Positions 33,480-43,948 of a stretch of 64,000 nt of DNA are shown here, one piece after another. The DNA is from Timema cristinae (lineage: Eukaryota; Arthropoda; Insecta; Phasmatodea; Timematidae). Position 1 is the first letter of the stretch; every line of letters starts with the position of its first letter. Position numbers and translations under genes: made by a program. The stretch is from positions 90,090,392 to 90,154,391 of the forward strand of contig JBCFYV010000012.1 in NCBI GenBank assembly GCA_039000515.1, given 5' to 3'. Below the pieces are notes generated by a model that worked only from the letters and a program-made list of their open reading frames with translations, was not told where the DNA came from and did not search any database.

Positions 33480-33672
33480 TGTTTGACAATGCTCCACGTC
33501 TTACCATCCATCCTAGATATCCATATATTTACACTAACGGGGTAGGGTTGAAGACGATAATATTAAGAGGCGATGAGCAACCAGGAGGGTAAAGGGAGGG
33601 AAATTTGAAATCGATTTAGAAAAAAACACCTCAAAATGTCCGTAAGGATTTTAATCACTTATTTTTTGGTAA
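33480..33672 (-). mobile_element. SINE-B copy, diverged
   Basis: CACGTCTTACCATCCATCCT (tail), CACTAACGGGGTAGGGTTGA (body), AAATCGATTTAGAAAAAAAC and a degraded B box (AGGATTTTAATCAC). Confidence 0.65.
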
Positions 33673-33715
33673 CCATAAAGCTAGCTTAGAGATGGATCAG
33701 GCTATATATATATAT

Positions 33716-33930
33716 AATATAGTTTATGGGTAGATGGATTAGACAAGCTGTGTTTACCTCTTTAAGTAATATTTTAGGCTATGCATACGTCTATGGGTAG
33801 ATAGATCAAGCAAGCTGTGTTTACCTATATAAGTAGATGAATGAGGCTCTGCATACGTCTATGAGAGTATGGATGAGGCTATGTATACATTATATGAGTA
33901 ATTGGATTAGTGTGTTTATACGTATGTCTA
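33716..33930. repeat. Degenerate ~70-bp tandem repeat, three units
   Basis: Phrases TATGGGTAGATGGATTAG, AAGCTGTGTTTACCT and AGGCTATGCATACGTCTATG recur at about 70-bp intervals, with decay in the third unit. A short (TA)n lies just before. Confidence 0.7.
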
Positions 33931-33934
33931 TGAA

Positions 33935-34680
33935 TGTATAATGTTATTAATTACTTCCCTGTATTCCTGTCGTAAATATGAATGAAAATCTACTGGTTTG
34001 ACGTTTTTCCGTGTCGTTTAACGGTCAGCGGATACACACCGCTACACCTTCGCAAAACTATTTATTTGCATTAGGAAAGTTATGAACCAATAAAAAAAAC
34101 TGTATTGTGTGTTGGCTTGTAGTTGAGGGGAGTGTTGGGTTGGAAGTACTCATATGAATAATGTGTACAAGTAACATTCAACGATTAAACATAAAAATTT
34201 GACAGTGTACACAACAGAATGAAAATAAATGGTACGGAACTCCTCACGGACTTTCTCGCTCTATTGTTTAAAAATGGAGATATTTACTCAAAACTCGTAA
34301 TATATTTGAAACGTAATAATACACACTATTAAATTCAAGCATAAACTGCAATATACTTACGTAAAAAAATTTTGGTCCCGGTTTTAAATTTTATAGTTTT
34401 ATTTATTAAAGAATGTCCTCATTTATATGTTTGGACCAATAAAAATGATCGATTTTGGGTCCACAAGAGTCAACACTTCATACTAATTCGAATTCCAGTT
34501 AAAATTTTGACATTTTATTAGGTGTTGTACATCTTCAGGTCATCGAATTGCTATTCAATTCCTCATTTATAAATTTTTACCAATAAAAAATTTAAATATT
34601 GACTATTGAGTCCAAAATGGATATAGATCATTGTTGTATAAACATTTCTCCTAAGAGGTTTAAGGAAAAATAACTAACTT
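33935..34680. other. AT-rich DNA, nothing recognised
   Basis: No element ends, tRNA-like part or coding similarity was recognised between the tandem repeat and the HP copies. Confidence 0.4.
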
Positions 34681-34689
34681 TTTGAGATA

Positions 34690-35215
34690 CTTATATATTT
34701 AATTACTCTATGGCAATGGAGAATTATTGCGTTAAAACTTAAGTAGTATCTCTTTACAAAAAGCTCACAAAATTGTATCAATATATTTGCCAATATCTCA
34801 GAAAATGTTGGTTTTATAAAAATATATTTCATATAAAAGTTTTTTATTTTAAATAGTACTATAATTTTGCAATGATAAGTTATTTAGTATCTCAAATAGT
34901 TGCGGAGATACGGAAATTTTAGCTTCTGTGAAATACCTTAAAAGTAATTTTCATTGGAAAATGAAAATAGCCAGTTTATTTATAATCTTAATCAACGCCT
35001 AGATACGAATTTTAATTAAAATCATTATAGCTTATTTTGAGAAAGTAGATTTTTCCTCTTTTCATCCTTTCTTAAATTACTCTTAATTTTAAATTTAAAC
35101 AGGTACACAGACAGAGGGCATTGCAAAGACCACTTTTTAGGGTTTGGGGGGTCTTGAGACGTCGAAAACTATCAACATTTCAGGTTAGATTTTTTTTTAC
35201 AGTCACAATACTTTA
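34690..35215 (+). repeat. HP-family repeat copy
   Basis: Shares with the next copy, in order, AATGATAAGTTATTTAGTAT, AATAGTTGCGGAGATA, ATGAAAATAGCCAGTTTATT, TAATTAAAATCATTATAGC, ACACAGACAGAGGGCATTGC, GGTCTTGAGACGTCGAAAAC and a TCACAATACTTTACC end. It lies head-to-tail with the copy at 35240, offset about 450 bp. Confidence 0.75.
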
Positions 35216-35239
35216 CCTTTTAAAAAATATATATATATT

Positions 35240-35805
35240 TGCATATGGCTTGAAAGTTTATGGTTTTATAAAAATATTCTTCAAATAAATTATGTGTATT
35301 ATAAATATATCTACATATTTGTAATGATAAGTAATTTCATACATCAAATAGTTTCGGAGTATATGATAAAAAAATTATTTACGCATCAGACCGAAGCCCT
35401 TAAAGTCATTTTGCCGAAATATTAAGAGTAGCCATTTTGTTTGAAATTTTATAAATGTTTAGAAATGAAATTTAATCAAAATATTTATAGCCAATTTTGA
35501 AAAAATCGACTTTTTCTCTTTTTGCCCTTCAGTAAAATACCCTTAATTTTATGGTTATATATCCAATTCCAAAATCCCCACGAGGAAACCCTATGAAAAC
35601 CCTAGATACCAAGTTTTAGCCCGATCAGTGAAACAATTTAGGCTCTAGTCGGAGTTACAGACAGACAGACAGATGAAAATTCAAAAACTACTTTTTTAGA
35701 TTCGGGGGGTCATGAAACATCGAGATTCATCAAAATCTTGAGATCGATTTTTTTGACGATCCCAATACTTTCTCTACATGTGAGATAGCGAGAAAGTAAA
35801 AAGGG
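35240..35805 (+). repeat. HP-family repeat copy with intact terminal hairpin
   Basis: Same order as the previous copy: AATGATAAGTAATTTCATAC, AATAGTTTCGGAGTATATGA, CCAAGTTTTAGCCCGATCAG, an ACAGACAGACAGACAG run and GGGTCATGAAACATCGAG. It ends TACTTTCTC-(14 nt)-GAGAAAGTA, a 9-bp hairpin stem. The terminal hairpin recalls Helitron 3' ends, but the CTRR terminus and flanking AT were not seen. Confidence 0.78.
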
Positions 35806-35950
35806 ATTTATATAAATCATATACTCGTAATCTATAAATATGTCACGCTCTTAAATATACTAAGAGTGGCTGTTTAAATTTGTCATTTTGCCTTTCTCAT
35901 CCTCCACCCAAGTTAATCAGGGTGAAATTAATTTAAAACTACTCTCACCA

Positions 35951-36356
35951 TTGTAAAGGTGTGAGTGTAGGAAACGCGAGCTAAGAGCAGTGTTTTACAA
36001 GTTTTTTTTATAAAAATTTTTTTTTGACAAATTAAATAAAATATTGCTCCAGTGGAGAAAACAAAGTTTAATTTTCTTCACAAAAGTCATAATAATATCA
36101 ACTCATCTTGAATATTTTTCATGAGCATCGTGGAACTGGATAACACACGTTTTAAATTAAGAGAAAGCGTTGTCATTAAATATCAGGAGAGCCTTGATAA
36201 ATAATCAAAAACTGTCAAGGTCACCATGTGAAGAAAATTAAACTTTATATTTCTACTAGGGAATTATTTAATTATTATTTTTATCAAAAATATTTTTGAA
36301 ATAAAAACTGCAAAAAATACTGCCCTTAACTTGCGTTCTCTACACTTTCATTTTAA
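35951..36356. mobile_element. PB-MITE copy 2
   Basis: The inverted arms start AAAGGTGTGAGTGTAGG on the left and TTAAAATGAAAGTGTAGAG for the right reverse-complemented. They continue inward through GTTTAATTTTCTTCACA, which is shared with copy 1. TTAA is intact on the right (36353-36356) and worn on the left (TGTAAA). Confidence 0.72.
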
Positions 36357-36584
36357 GCTTTAAATGGACTCACATAAACAACTAAAATTTAAAAAATACG
36401 AACGCATGTGCAGAAATAAATTAGTCTAAGCTAAGTTTATTTAATCTTATAACCAGCTCGAGCTATCACCAGTTTACTCCAATTTAAGGACACATAAATA
36501 TGATAATGAATGTTAAGGGACTGAATCAGCATTTACCCGGATAAATACTAAGAGTGAGGGAAAATAATGCGGGGGAAACACTTA

Positions 36585-36668
36585 CATGGCTGGGATTCGA
36601 ACCCAGTTCAAAGCTGAGGGAAAGAAGACTCCACTCAAACTTACTGTCGCTAAGCTAACCTTTCCAGT
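36585..36668 (-). repeat. tRNA-like sequence
   Basis: GCTGGGATTCGAACCCAG gives a perfect T-arm with B box on the minus strand, followed by a 3'-side head ending GCTAAGCTAACCTTTCCAG. No second long copy in the window shares the flanks. Probably a SINE head. Confidence 0.55.
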
Positions 36669-37169
36669 TTTCCTTCTACTACTAAATGTATAGGAAGATT
36701 TTGCTAAATTTTGCTTGACAAATTTAACGTTCAAAGGCCTCTTCCGATATGAAGAAAGGTTTTTGGCAATTACAAAATTACTAAAAAAATGTGTCTATGC
36801 CCATACGTTAAGTAATGTGATCTACAGCTCTCACTTTTAATATATATTACCAATACCTGTAAAGTAATATTAATATGATAATAACATGTTTTCATTGTTG
36901 ACTCTAAAAAAACTCTGAATCTTTTTTTCTAACAAAATCCTACCGCACAAGTAGTTTGTTTTAAAATGCTCTAGACTTGAACTAATAACCTTTCAAATCC
37001 AACGCATGAGCGTTTAAATTACTTGAGGTCATCAACTAGACATTAAGTTAACAATTTCACCGATAGGTTCTCTCGTAATCACTTTACTAATTAAATGAGT
37101 GCAAGTCTCCCACCTCCCTCTACACTATTATACCCCTTCCACCACCCGCAATACCCCTCTTTCCCCCTC

Positions 37170-37180
37170 TCACCCCCCAC

Positions 37181-37232
<52 letters not shown>
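37170..37232. repeat. (CA)n microsatellite
   Basis: About 27 CA dinucleotides are flanked by C-rich pyrimidine sequence. Confidence 0.97.
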
Positions 37233-37235
<3 letters not shown>

Positions 37236-37784
37236 CTCTCAGTGTAATGGAGTGTGATGCAAGTCTTGGTGGAAAGCCCTCTTCCCCCCTTCTACCCCTT
37301 CCAATAGTTCTTCGCGGTCAACTAGTTGAGCTATTGATTCTACCCCTAACAGATACTATCCTGCACGCCATGTTTGGCTGAATATACAGTTTTCTTGCGA
37401 GTGTACGTTCACTTTACTTGGGATTGGATAGAATTATAAATGGACGAGCGATATTTTGAGGCACGTTATACAATTCCAAGAAGTAAAGAGAAATAAAAAT
37501 TTTATAAAAAAACCTTAGTGATTGAATGAGAGTTTTATATAATTATTTAAACGACATTTACTATAAATAAGGAAGGTTTATATATATGGTATGAGATTAT
37601 AAATAAACAATATTTTGAGGGAGCTCATCTAATTCCAAGAAAAAACAAACCTTTCGTGACTAAATAGGATGTTAATAGAATTATTTATAACGACAGTTTT
37701 TAGAAAAAGAAGGGATATATCTATATTCAGATCACGTATTATTGTTACTACGCATGCACTCACACCAGTGTTCAAGCAATTGAG

Positions 37785-37948
37785 GAGTCACGCTCACCAT
37801 AGACTGGATTTGAAATTATGGGAGAAGTCGAGTGTGAAGTGGTTGTTTTTTTTTAAATTTATGTCACTGCGATTTTTTCGTAATGTCTCCACGCTAATGT
37901 GGGTGAACTTCCTCTTAATTACCTTACTCAACCCTTCCTAATAAATTC
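37785..37948 (+). mobile_element. SINE-B copy, strongly diverged
   Basis: CTGGATTTGAAATTATGGG is a degraded B box. TCTCCACGCTAATGTGGGTG and ACTCAACCCTTCCTAATAAA match the body. The tail is lost. Confidence 0.55.
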
Positions 37949-37997
37949 AATGGTTAAAGAGCGATTGTGTTAAAATAAATTAATAAATCAAAGAGCA

Positions 37998-38185
37998 TAT
38001 CTGACACCTTAGCTGAGTCGGTAACGGGATTGCCTACTGAGCTAATGGTCCCGGGTTTAGTTCACAGCATGGCTGACAAATTTATCATTGGTGAAATATG
38101 GGTTGACCCTTTCACATTGATAAATTAACGACCGGGGACTGGATGTTGTGCCTGTACTAATATTAAGTTAGATTATAAGTTAAAT
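37998..38185 (+). mobile_element. SINE-E copy
   Basis: ACACCTTAGCTGAGTCGGTA (A box), GGTCCCGGGTTTAGTTCAC (degraded B box), ATCATTGGTGAAATATGGGT and GGGGACTGGATGTTGTGCC match the copy at 8245. Confidence 0.8.
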
Positions 38186-38734
38186 GAAGTTACGACAAGC
38201 CTAACCGGTTGTGGAAAAATATATGGCTTGAATAAAAAACTGACCCAGGCTATAGGCTAGAAAAAGTATGGATGTGAAGGTAAAATCAAAGAGAACAGAT
38301 TTACGCCAGTTAATTATGCCAATATTGATAGTTAGAGATAAGTTACATAATTTATGGGTAGAGGATGAGAAACCACATCGAGGACCACTCATTTTTCACT
38401 TGGTGAATAGAAATAGATCCGATTTCACGGTGACGCAAGTTCGAATCGAATCCGAATCCCTCAACTAAAGTCTAAAGATTTCAGCAGGGATCTTTTCCTT
38501 AACAGTTTAATAGAAAAAAAATTAACATAGATCATTTTCAATGCATTTTTAAGCATATTTCGGGAGCAATGAGACAAAAATCGATAAAAAGAGACTTTTT
38601 ATAAGCTCACAATAACAAAAAATAAGATTTTTAAGATCTAGCAACGAGCTTTCCTCTTTACCTTGAGATAAGAAGTATCCTAGTTTTCTTTCTCCTCTTT
38701 ACTATTGACATGGCAAGGGGTGGGTTTTGTTTCT

Positions 38735-38978
38735 CAATTACCTATGAGGCAGCCTTAACATCAGTATAATCTAGTTTAACTTGCCGGCGATGGGGAAGTT
38801 TGGGCTAGAATCTTGATCGGGCAAAAAGAAGTTTTTTTTTTCCTTTAGATGTTTTCCCACTTCCCTCCACACAAATGCGGATACATCTTCTTCAGATTCC
38901 ACCATCCTCATCCTTACCACACTAGTGTAATCGAATGTGGATGACCCGGGGGGAATAAGACATGAGGTCTAAGTTTAA
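38735..38978 (+). mobile_element. SINE-B copy
   Basis: Head remnant (TTGCCGGCGATGGGGAAG), B box (TTTGGGCTAGAATCTTGATC), body (TTTTCCCACTTCCCTCCACA, AAATGCGGATACATCTTC) and decayed tail (GGATGACCCGGGGGGAATAA). Confidence 0.75.
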
Positions 38979-39770
38979 AAAAAAAACTAGTTCGTTGTTT
39001 TGCTGGTGATTTATATTGTTTCTAAAGAGAGTGTACACGGAAGAGAGAACAATTGCTTGCGACGCCTCCAGCTGAAGTCCTACAAAGTCCTCCTCAGACT
39101 CCTGTGAAGCACCCAGGAGAAAAAGAGCACTTACAATCAAACACCGACACAACTTACCTTTTTTATCGGTAGATTTTCTGTTCGCTGGTTTCTTTTATTT
39201 TAAAACACAAGTTCAGACGTTTGCACATGACTTGAATGGTTTTAACCACTTCGATCATGGTTAATATTTGGTTGGTGAGGTCATCTGTTCAAACCTATCA
39301 TTGGTTTGTGTGTTCAACCACTATCTTGTATGTATCCTGGCTAGATTCCGTGGGATACTGACAAATACATCTCCTATTTATTAAAAAGAAAATTAATCTT
39401 AAAGAAGCTACACAGAGAACTGACATAAATACTTTATCCAATTTTAGTTGTTCACACAAAATTATCAATAATGGAATAAATAACAACACAACAAACACAA
39501 ACAAGACCCCTAATTATAATGTTAATATCGTGTCACTCAGGGTTTGTCATGGTATCCGATTAGTAAGTAACTAGTCGCTAGGGTTGAGTGAATAGTGTGA
39601 CTTTGAAATTAATTAAAAATTAAAAATTAAAGAACGCTCACATCGGTGGGCACGCAGACTAAACTTGAAGCTCGTCTGGTCTGTATTTATCTACAATCAT
39701 CTCAAAGGGTCCATTCTAAAACCACGTAACGCTGTTGTGAGGAGTAAGGGGGGCGCTCTAATATATAAAT

Positions 39771-39785
39771 GGGGGGGGGGGGGGG
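39771..39785. repeat. Poly(G) run of 15
   Basis: Fifteen G on the plus strand, followed by TGGG. It could form a G-quadruplex on the neurexin non-template strand of the intron. Confidence 0.95.
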
Positions 39786-39987
39786 TGGGATACATCATAG
39801 TGCTACGTAACGAAGGTGTTATACTTAAACTCTAATGATGAAAAAAAAAAATTGTTCGTGTTTCCCGTTAGCAAACTTACTTATTAAATAACTTCTGATT
39901 CTGAGTTGTTTGAAATCTTAGTCCCTCTTTTAGTGTCACAAAAGCTTCCTTGAAATAATTACATTAACTTTTTTTATTTATTTATTT

Positions 39988-40240
39988 ATTTTAGTACCGC
40001 GTCTTACTACCCGTTCGGATTATACACTTATGTACTAATTACACTAAAGGGCTAGGAATTGGGAAGGTTGAATATAGAAGAAGTGAACCCACTTCTGCGT
40101 GGAGAGAGTGTAAAACCATTTAGGAAAAAAAAATCCGTTTACCCAATTGAGATCTTAACCTAGATCTCCCCCGTCCTCGGCAGTCAATCCAACACAAAAC
40201 TAGCGTGTTAGCTAACTAAGACACTGAGGCAGGCTTACTT
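39988..40240 (-). mobile_element. SINE-B copy
   Basis: Well preserved: tail (CGCGTCTTACTACCCGTTCG), body (AGGAATTGGGAAGGTTGAAT, TGCGTGGAGAGAGTG), B box region and head (GTGTTAGCTAACTAAGACAC). A TTTATTTATTTATTTT run precedes the tail. Confidence 0.88.
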
Positions 40241-40477
40241 TCACAATTGATATAAAAAGATTAATAACACAGTTTGGAGGGGGGAGGGGAAGAATCAGGT
40301 TAAATGCCTATTTGTTGCTACATTGGGGAGAGGGAAGTGGTCAAAAAAGTAAGAAAAAAGCGTTACGTGGCTTATAGATTACCTTTACCTATAAAGCTGT
40401 AATATTTATGTTTGTATGGTAAAATAAGCTTTCTAAAAAAGAATTAGTTTTTATAGAAAACTTTTTTTGTAAGAGAG

Positions 40478-40532
40478 TTATTTAAAGTGCACTTTCTAAA
40501 CCGACTGACTATATTGGGGCAAAGCTCCCAAA
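40478..40532 (-). repeat. SINE-C 3' fragment
   Basis: ATTTAAAGTGCACTTTCTAA followed by ACCGACTGACT is the inverse of the SINE-C 3' end. The copy is truncated to about 55 bp. Confidence 0.65.
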
Positions 40533-40624
40533 CTAACTTGATACTATAATAGAAATAACATCTAGTCCTCTGGCCTTTTAATTATCCACCACTGTGATAG
40601 GCGAAGCTCAATTTCATTAATGAT

Positions 40625-40712
40625 ACTTTTTAAGGTAGGCCAGAATTAGAACCTGAGATCCCTTAGCTCAGAAGAAATAAGCTCAACTGACCGACCTAAT
40701 ATGTTGGCTGGA
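40625..40712 (-). repeat. Weak tRNA-like fragment
   Basis: GAATTAGAACCTGAGATCCC resembles an inverted B box, and AGCTCAACTGACCGACCTAA an inverted head. Confidence 0.35.
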
Positions 40713-40784
40713 ACTTCGTAAGTGAAAATAACATTAAACATTAAAAAACACTAAAATATATTAAGAAAATACATTTTCATCACG

Positions 40785-40992
40785 GCGTTGTTGGCGATTT
40801 AATCTAAGGCGATGAGAAGGTTATCTTAGAGAAAGTACACTCATATTTGCTTGTATATGCGATGGGAAAACCAGTTATAAATCACATATTTAAAATCACC
40901 CGAATGCAGAATCAAAGCTCAACCTTCCAAGTAAGTACTAACAATCAAGTCTATTGAAAACCCTACGTCTTATACTGCGTGGCCACCACGTG
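40785..40992 (-). mobile_element. SINE-B copy, diverged
   Basis: GGCGATGAGAAGGTTATCTT, ACACTCATATTTGCTTGTAT, GATGGGAAAACCAGTTATAA, CAATCAAGTCTATTGAAAAC and GCGTGGCCACCACG follow the family order. Confidence 0.65.
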
Positions 40993-41689
40993 TAAAAAAA
41001 AAGAGAGGTCTGCAATAAATTGATGCGGCCGTAGCAGGATTTAATGGCGATGTAAATTAATTATTTAAATGATTATTATTAAATTTTGTTGGAATATTTA
41101 ACGTTCGTTTTGTGGTCACGGATATTTGTCGGTACAAGACCTACAAACAAACATGGCATTAGGCAGAAATACAAGACAAAATGCCCAAACTTATCGCTGG
41201 ATGGAACTAATTATACTAGATACTGCCCGGTTTCAAAACAGCGTTCGCTTGACCATAAAACTGGCTATTTAGCCAATCGGCCACAGGTATTCACTGGCAC
41301 TTATCTGTAAAGATCTTGTAATATCAATTGTATTGTCAGTGTTTTGGCTGAATATCATAGTTTAGTAGTAGGACAAACACAACAGTCATAACCCATGTTA
41401 TCAATGTACCAAGGGAACATAAACATAAGTTCTCAAGTAAACTGTTTCGTTCCTTAGGAGCCCGTCTCACGGTCGATTGACCGAGAAATTAGAAACTCTT
41501 TACTCAGCAAACAGAGATTTGAATCAGTTTCGTAATTTTTTAAATAATTGTTTTTCAATCTTATTGTATTTTTAATAATGTGAATCAAAGTAGGCTTACT
41601 ATGCCGGGTTGAAAAAATTTGCAAGTCGTGTGATTATATCAAGTATTTGTTTAAAAGATTCAAATTTAATACATAATAATTTTTTTTTT

Positions 41690-41937
41690 CGCTGAGTTTT
41701 ACTACACGATTGAGCTATTCGAATTTAATTTAATTTAATTTGAACGTGTAAAGATGAAAGGGTAAAATTCTGAGGAAATATACTCATATTTTTGTGGAGG
41801 GATAGTGGGAAACTCTCGAGGAACTACCACACTCACCAAGCCCAGTTGAGATTCGAACCCCGAACCTCCCCATCACCAACCTAACAGATTTAAACTAGAC
41901 ATTTTGTCCTCAAGTCCACTGGGTGGGTGGTACAATA
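41690..41937 (-). mobile_element. SINE-B copy just inside neurexin intron 1
   Basis: Worn tail (TTTTACTACACGATTGAGCT), body (CTCATATTTTTGTGGAGGGA, TAGTGGGAAACTCTCGAGG), B box (GAGATTCGAACCCCG) and head. It ends about 50 bp from the splice donor of the first neurexin exon. Confidence 0.75.
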
Positions 41938-41982
41938 CACCAACTAAGATGTGCTGGACCAGAGAACAAAATAAAATGAAGA

Positions 41983-41991
41983 CGATCTCAC
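41983..41991 (-). promoter_or_regulatory. 5' splice donor of neurexin intron 1
   Basis: On the minus strand the junction reads GATTACAAG|GTGAGATCG, a close match to the MAG|GTRAGT consensus. It falls between codons (phase 0), exactly where recognisable neurexin homology stops; beyond it the frame reads VRSSSFYF and soon terminates. Confidence 0.9.
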
Positions 41992-42609
41992 CTTGTAATC
42001 CTTCATGATCATCTCCTGACGTCGCGGGATCGTCCCTTCATCATCGGCGTACACCAGATTCCTGATGGCGCCCCCAAACCTAGGCTCGAAGATCACACTT
42101 GGCAGGGCCAGCAAGGTCAGCTTGTTGTTGTACCACGAGGGCATCCCCCCGACGTAGACGTCCGAGTTGGTGGTGAGACGCCCAAAATTGAATTCTCTAC
42201 CCCTGGACGTCCTGGACTGTGTGACGCCATCCACCATCAATGATGTCTTCTCTGTCCTCCGCTGCACCTGCACCTTGTGCCAGTGCCCGTCGTTGAGATC
42301 TCGCCCAACGGTGAGGATTTGAGCACCTCCACCGAGGTTATACCTCAACCTCAGGGCTCCTTCTACCAACTTTATCTCAAAGAAGTCGTAAGTTCCACCA
42401 TCATCCGTATAGAGCAGGAGCCCGTTGGGCTGTTCCGTTTTGAATTCGAGCTCCAGGGAACCGTTCACGCCAGCGTCCCACTTGCGGAACTGTGCGTAGG
42501 AAGTCTGGGATCCTTCGAGGACGAAACCAGATGTTATGGGAAGGGCCATGCCTATAAAGACTAATCTCAGCAGCCAAAGGTGCATCGTAATGAACCTTAA
42601 GAACGTCAT
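41992..42609 (-). CDS. Nrx-1: Neurexin first coding exon: signal peptide + LNS1 domain
   Basis: Neurexins are presynaptic, single-pass adhesion receptors that bind neuroligins and other partners and organise synapses. This exon encodes 206 residues. Residues 1-28 form a signal peptide (basic/hydrophobic stretch LWLLRLVFIGMALP, small residues before a likely cleavage at TSG|F). Residues 29-206 are the first laminin-G/LNS domain, with landmarks LELEFKTEQPNGLLLYTDDG, NDGHWHKVQVQRR, DVYVGGMPSW and FGGAIRNLVYADDEG. An N-glycosylation sequon N-G-S lies at residue 49. The ATG at 42607-42609 has A at -3 and an in-frame TAG two codons upstream, so it is the first possible start in this exon; M9 is an alternative. 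LNS1 at the N-terminus marks the long alpha-type isoform. EGF-like and later LNS domains must be encoded by exons outside the window or unrecognised. Base composition is clearly more GC-rich than its surroundings. Confidence 0.96.
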
Positions 42610-43180
42610 CCTCTATTGAGAGCCCTTTGAAAAACTCTCAAACCTAATAAATATTCAAACTCGCGTCGATGCGACGAGGATCCTACTGACGTACCCTCTC
42701 ATGTCCAACACAAGGGAGTGGAGTTACATAACCTCTTTACAATTATCGAACCCTACGGAAAGGTCAATATCCATTTCGAGGCAGTTTTTAAACGGTTCTT
42801 GGAAGTCAACCAGAATACTTTTCCCTTTCACTTATGTCATGCGATTAAGAAGCATGCGACAGTAATCCGTCTTTAAGTGTCGCGCCCCAGTGGAATTCAA
42901 CACATACTGTTATTTTGGAAGAGGTATTGAAGGTACATCCCCTGAAATCACCACTGATGAACTAACATAGTTAATCGTCTCACATTACATCTCATCTTAC
43001 ATCGAATCACCATCGATGAATATTGGTTTTTTTAGAATAAAAAAAACACCCACTCGTTACACCACTTTTAAGAACAAAAATATTCACCAGAAATATTTGC
43101 AGTTCCTGTCCATGTGCATCACAGAAGTAGGATCAAACGAGAAGGAAGAAGAGGATAAAACAACATCCGCCCATCGAAGG
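42610..43180 (-). other. Presumed neurexin 5'UTR / proximal upstream region
   Basis: No repeat family intrudes between the ATG and about 43,450, in contrast to the dense repeats on either side, which suggests constraint. On the minus strand the stretch has several upstream ATGs and in-frame stops. No clear splice acceptor was seen just upstream of the start codon, so the 5'UTR may be continuous. The transcription start was not located. Confidence 0.5.
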
Positions 43181-43390
43181 GGGTGGTTAAAACGTCCGTC
43201 CCCCGGTCCGGCCGCGCGGTACGCCGTCAGCTCAACTGACGCTAAAACACACACAGAGCTGGGAGTCTCGACGCTCCTCGCCCAGTTTCTCTCACACGCC
43301 GTGACTGTTCACCCCCTCTTTCCCCCTTTTAGCGTCTCTTCATGACGTCACTGGAGCAGCGCGCCTCCGTCGTGGAATAGAAGAGAGTAA
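43181..43390 (-). promoter_or_regulatory. CpG-richer candidate neurexin promoter with CRE
   Basis: CpG-dense patches (CCGGTCCGGCCGCGCGGTAC, AGCAGCGCGCCTCCGTCG) stand out against AT-rich flanks. They contain the perfect palindrome TGACGTCA at 43343-43350, the full cAMP response element bound by CREB/ATF factors. A GTCAG-CTCAA-CTGAC inverted repeat lies near 43227. The CRE is about 740 bp upstream of the neurexin ATG. Promoter function is inferred from position and composition only. Confidence 0.5.
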
Positions 43391-43486
43391 AAGAGAGAGA
43401 TGGGGGTGGAGGATGAGGGGAATTCCAATACTTCTAACTGGAAAAGAGGAGGGGGGGGAAAGGGAGGTTATTGTAGAACAGTTTAA

Positions 43487-43865
43487 TGCGCAGTCCCCAC
43501 GTTTATGTGTAGTACGAGGGCACACTTGACTGCGCAGTCCTCTTGTTGATGTATTCTAAGGGGGCACACCTGACTGCGCAGTACAAGGGCATATTTGAAT
43601 TCACAATCCTTTAGTTATGTGTAGGCCTAGTACTATGGTACATCTGACTATACAATCTTTTCGTTGGTGTGTAGTAAGAGGACGCAACATGGCTATGTAT
43701 CAGGATTTAGGGGATAGGGTTACAATCTGGCTGCGCATTTGTGGTTTAGTGGGGAAGAGAACAACCCAGCCGCACATCCGGGTTTGGTGAGGAGGGGCGC
43801 AACTTGGCTGCGCTTTGTGGGAAAGTTCACCTGACCTTGCATCAGGGTCTGGGAAAGGGGATAGG
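43487..43865. repeat. Degenerate 40-48 bp minisatellite upstream of neurexin
   Basis: About nine to ten units. The first begins TGCGCAGTCCCCACGTTTAT and ends GGGCACACTTGAC; the next begin TGCGCAGTCCTCTTGTTG and TGCGCAGTACAAGGGC. Later units keep TGCGCA or CGCACAT and CAACTTGGC while the middle drifts and shortens. The TGCGCA core resembles half of the NRF-1 palindrome. Confidence 0.7.
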
Positions 43866-43948
43866 ATGATAATATATGATTTTAACTGTTAATGAGTGAA
43901 TGACAAAGCGTTAATTACTGGGAACGTCAGCCAAAATTGGTATTTACA

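Larger units (their letters stand above)
1..41991 (-). other. Probable intron 1 of neurexin, repeat-filled
   Basis: The neurexin first coding exon on the minus strand ends at 41992 with a strong donor, so lower coordinates should be intron. No later neurexin exon (EGF-like or further LNS) was recognised on the minus strand down to base 1. Reading frames are short and scattered on both strands as expected for non-coding DNA. The interval is filled by SINEs, MITEs, LINE debris and microsatellites listed separately. Very long first introns are usual for neurexin genes. A short exon could have been missed, and the intron may continue beyond the window. Confidence 0.7.

Noticed and set aside
38201..38468. 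Overlapping open frames on both strands
   Set aside because: Short, no recognised domain, and located between SINE-E and SINE-B debris.
42277..42564. 95-codon plus-strand frame opposite neurexin
   Set aside because: It is the antisense shadow of the neurexin exon, which has clear LNS homology on the minus strand.
43016..43345. 109-codon plus-strand frame in the CpG-rich region
   Set aside because: Composition is driven by GC content; there is no domain, and it runs antisense to the likely neurexin 5' region.
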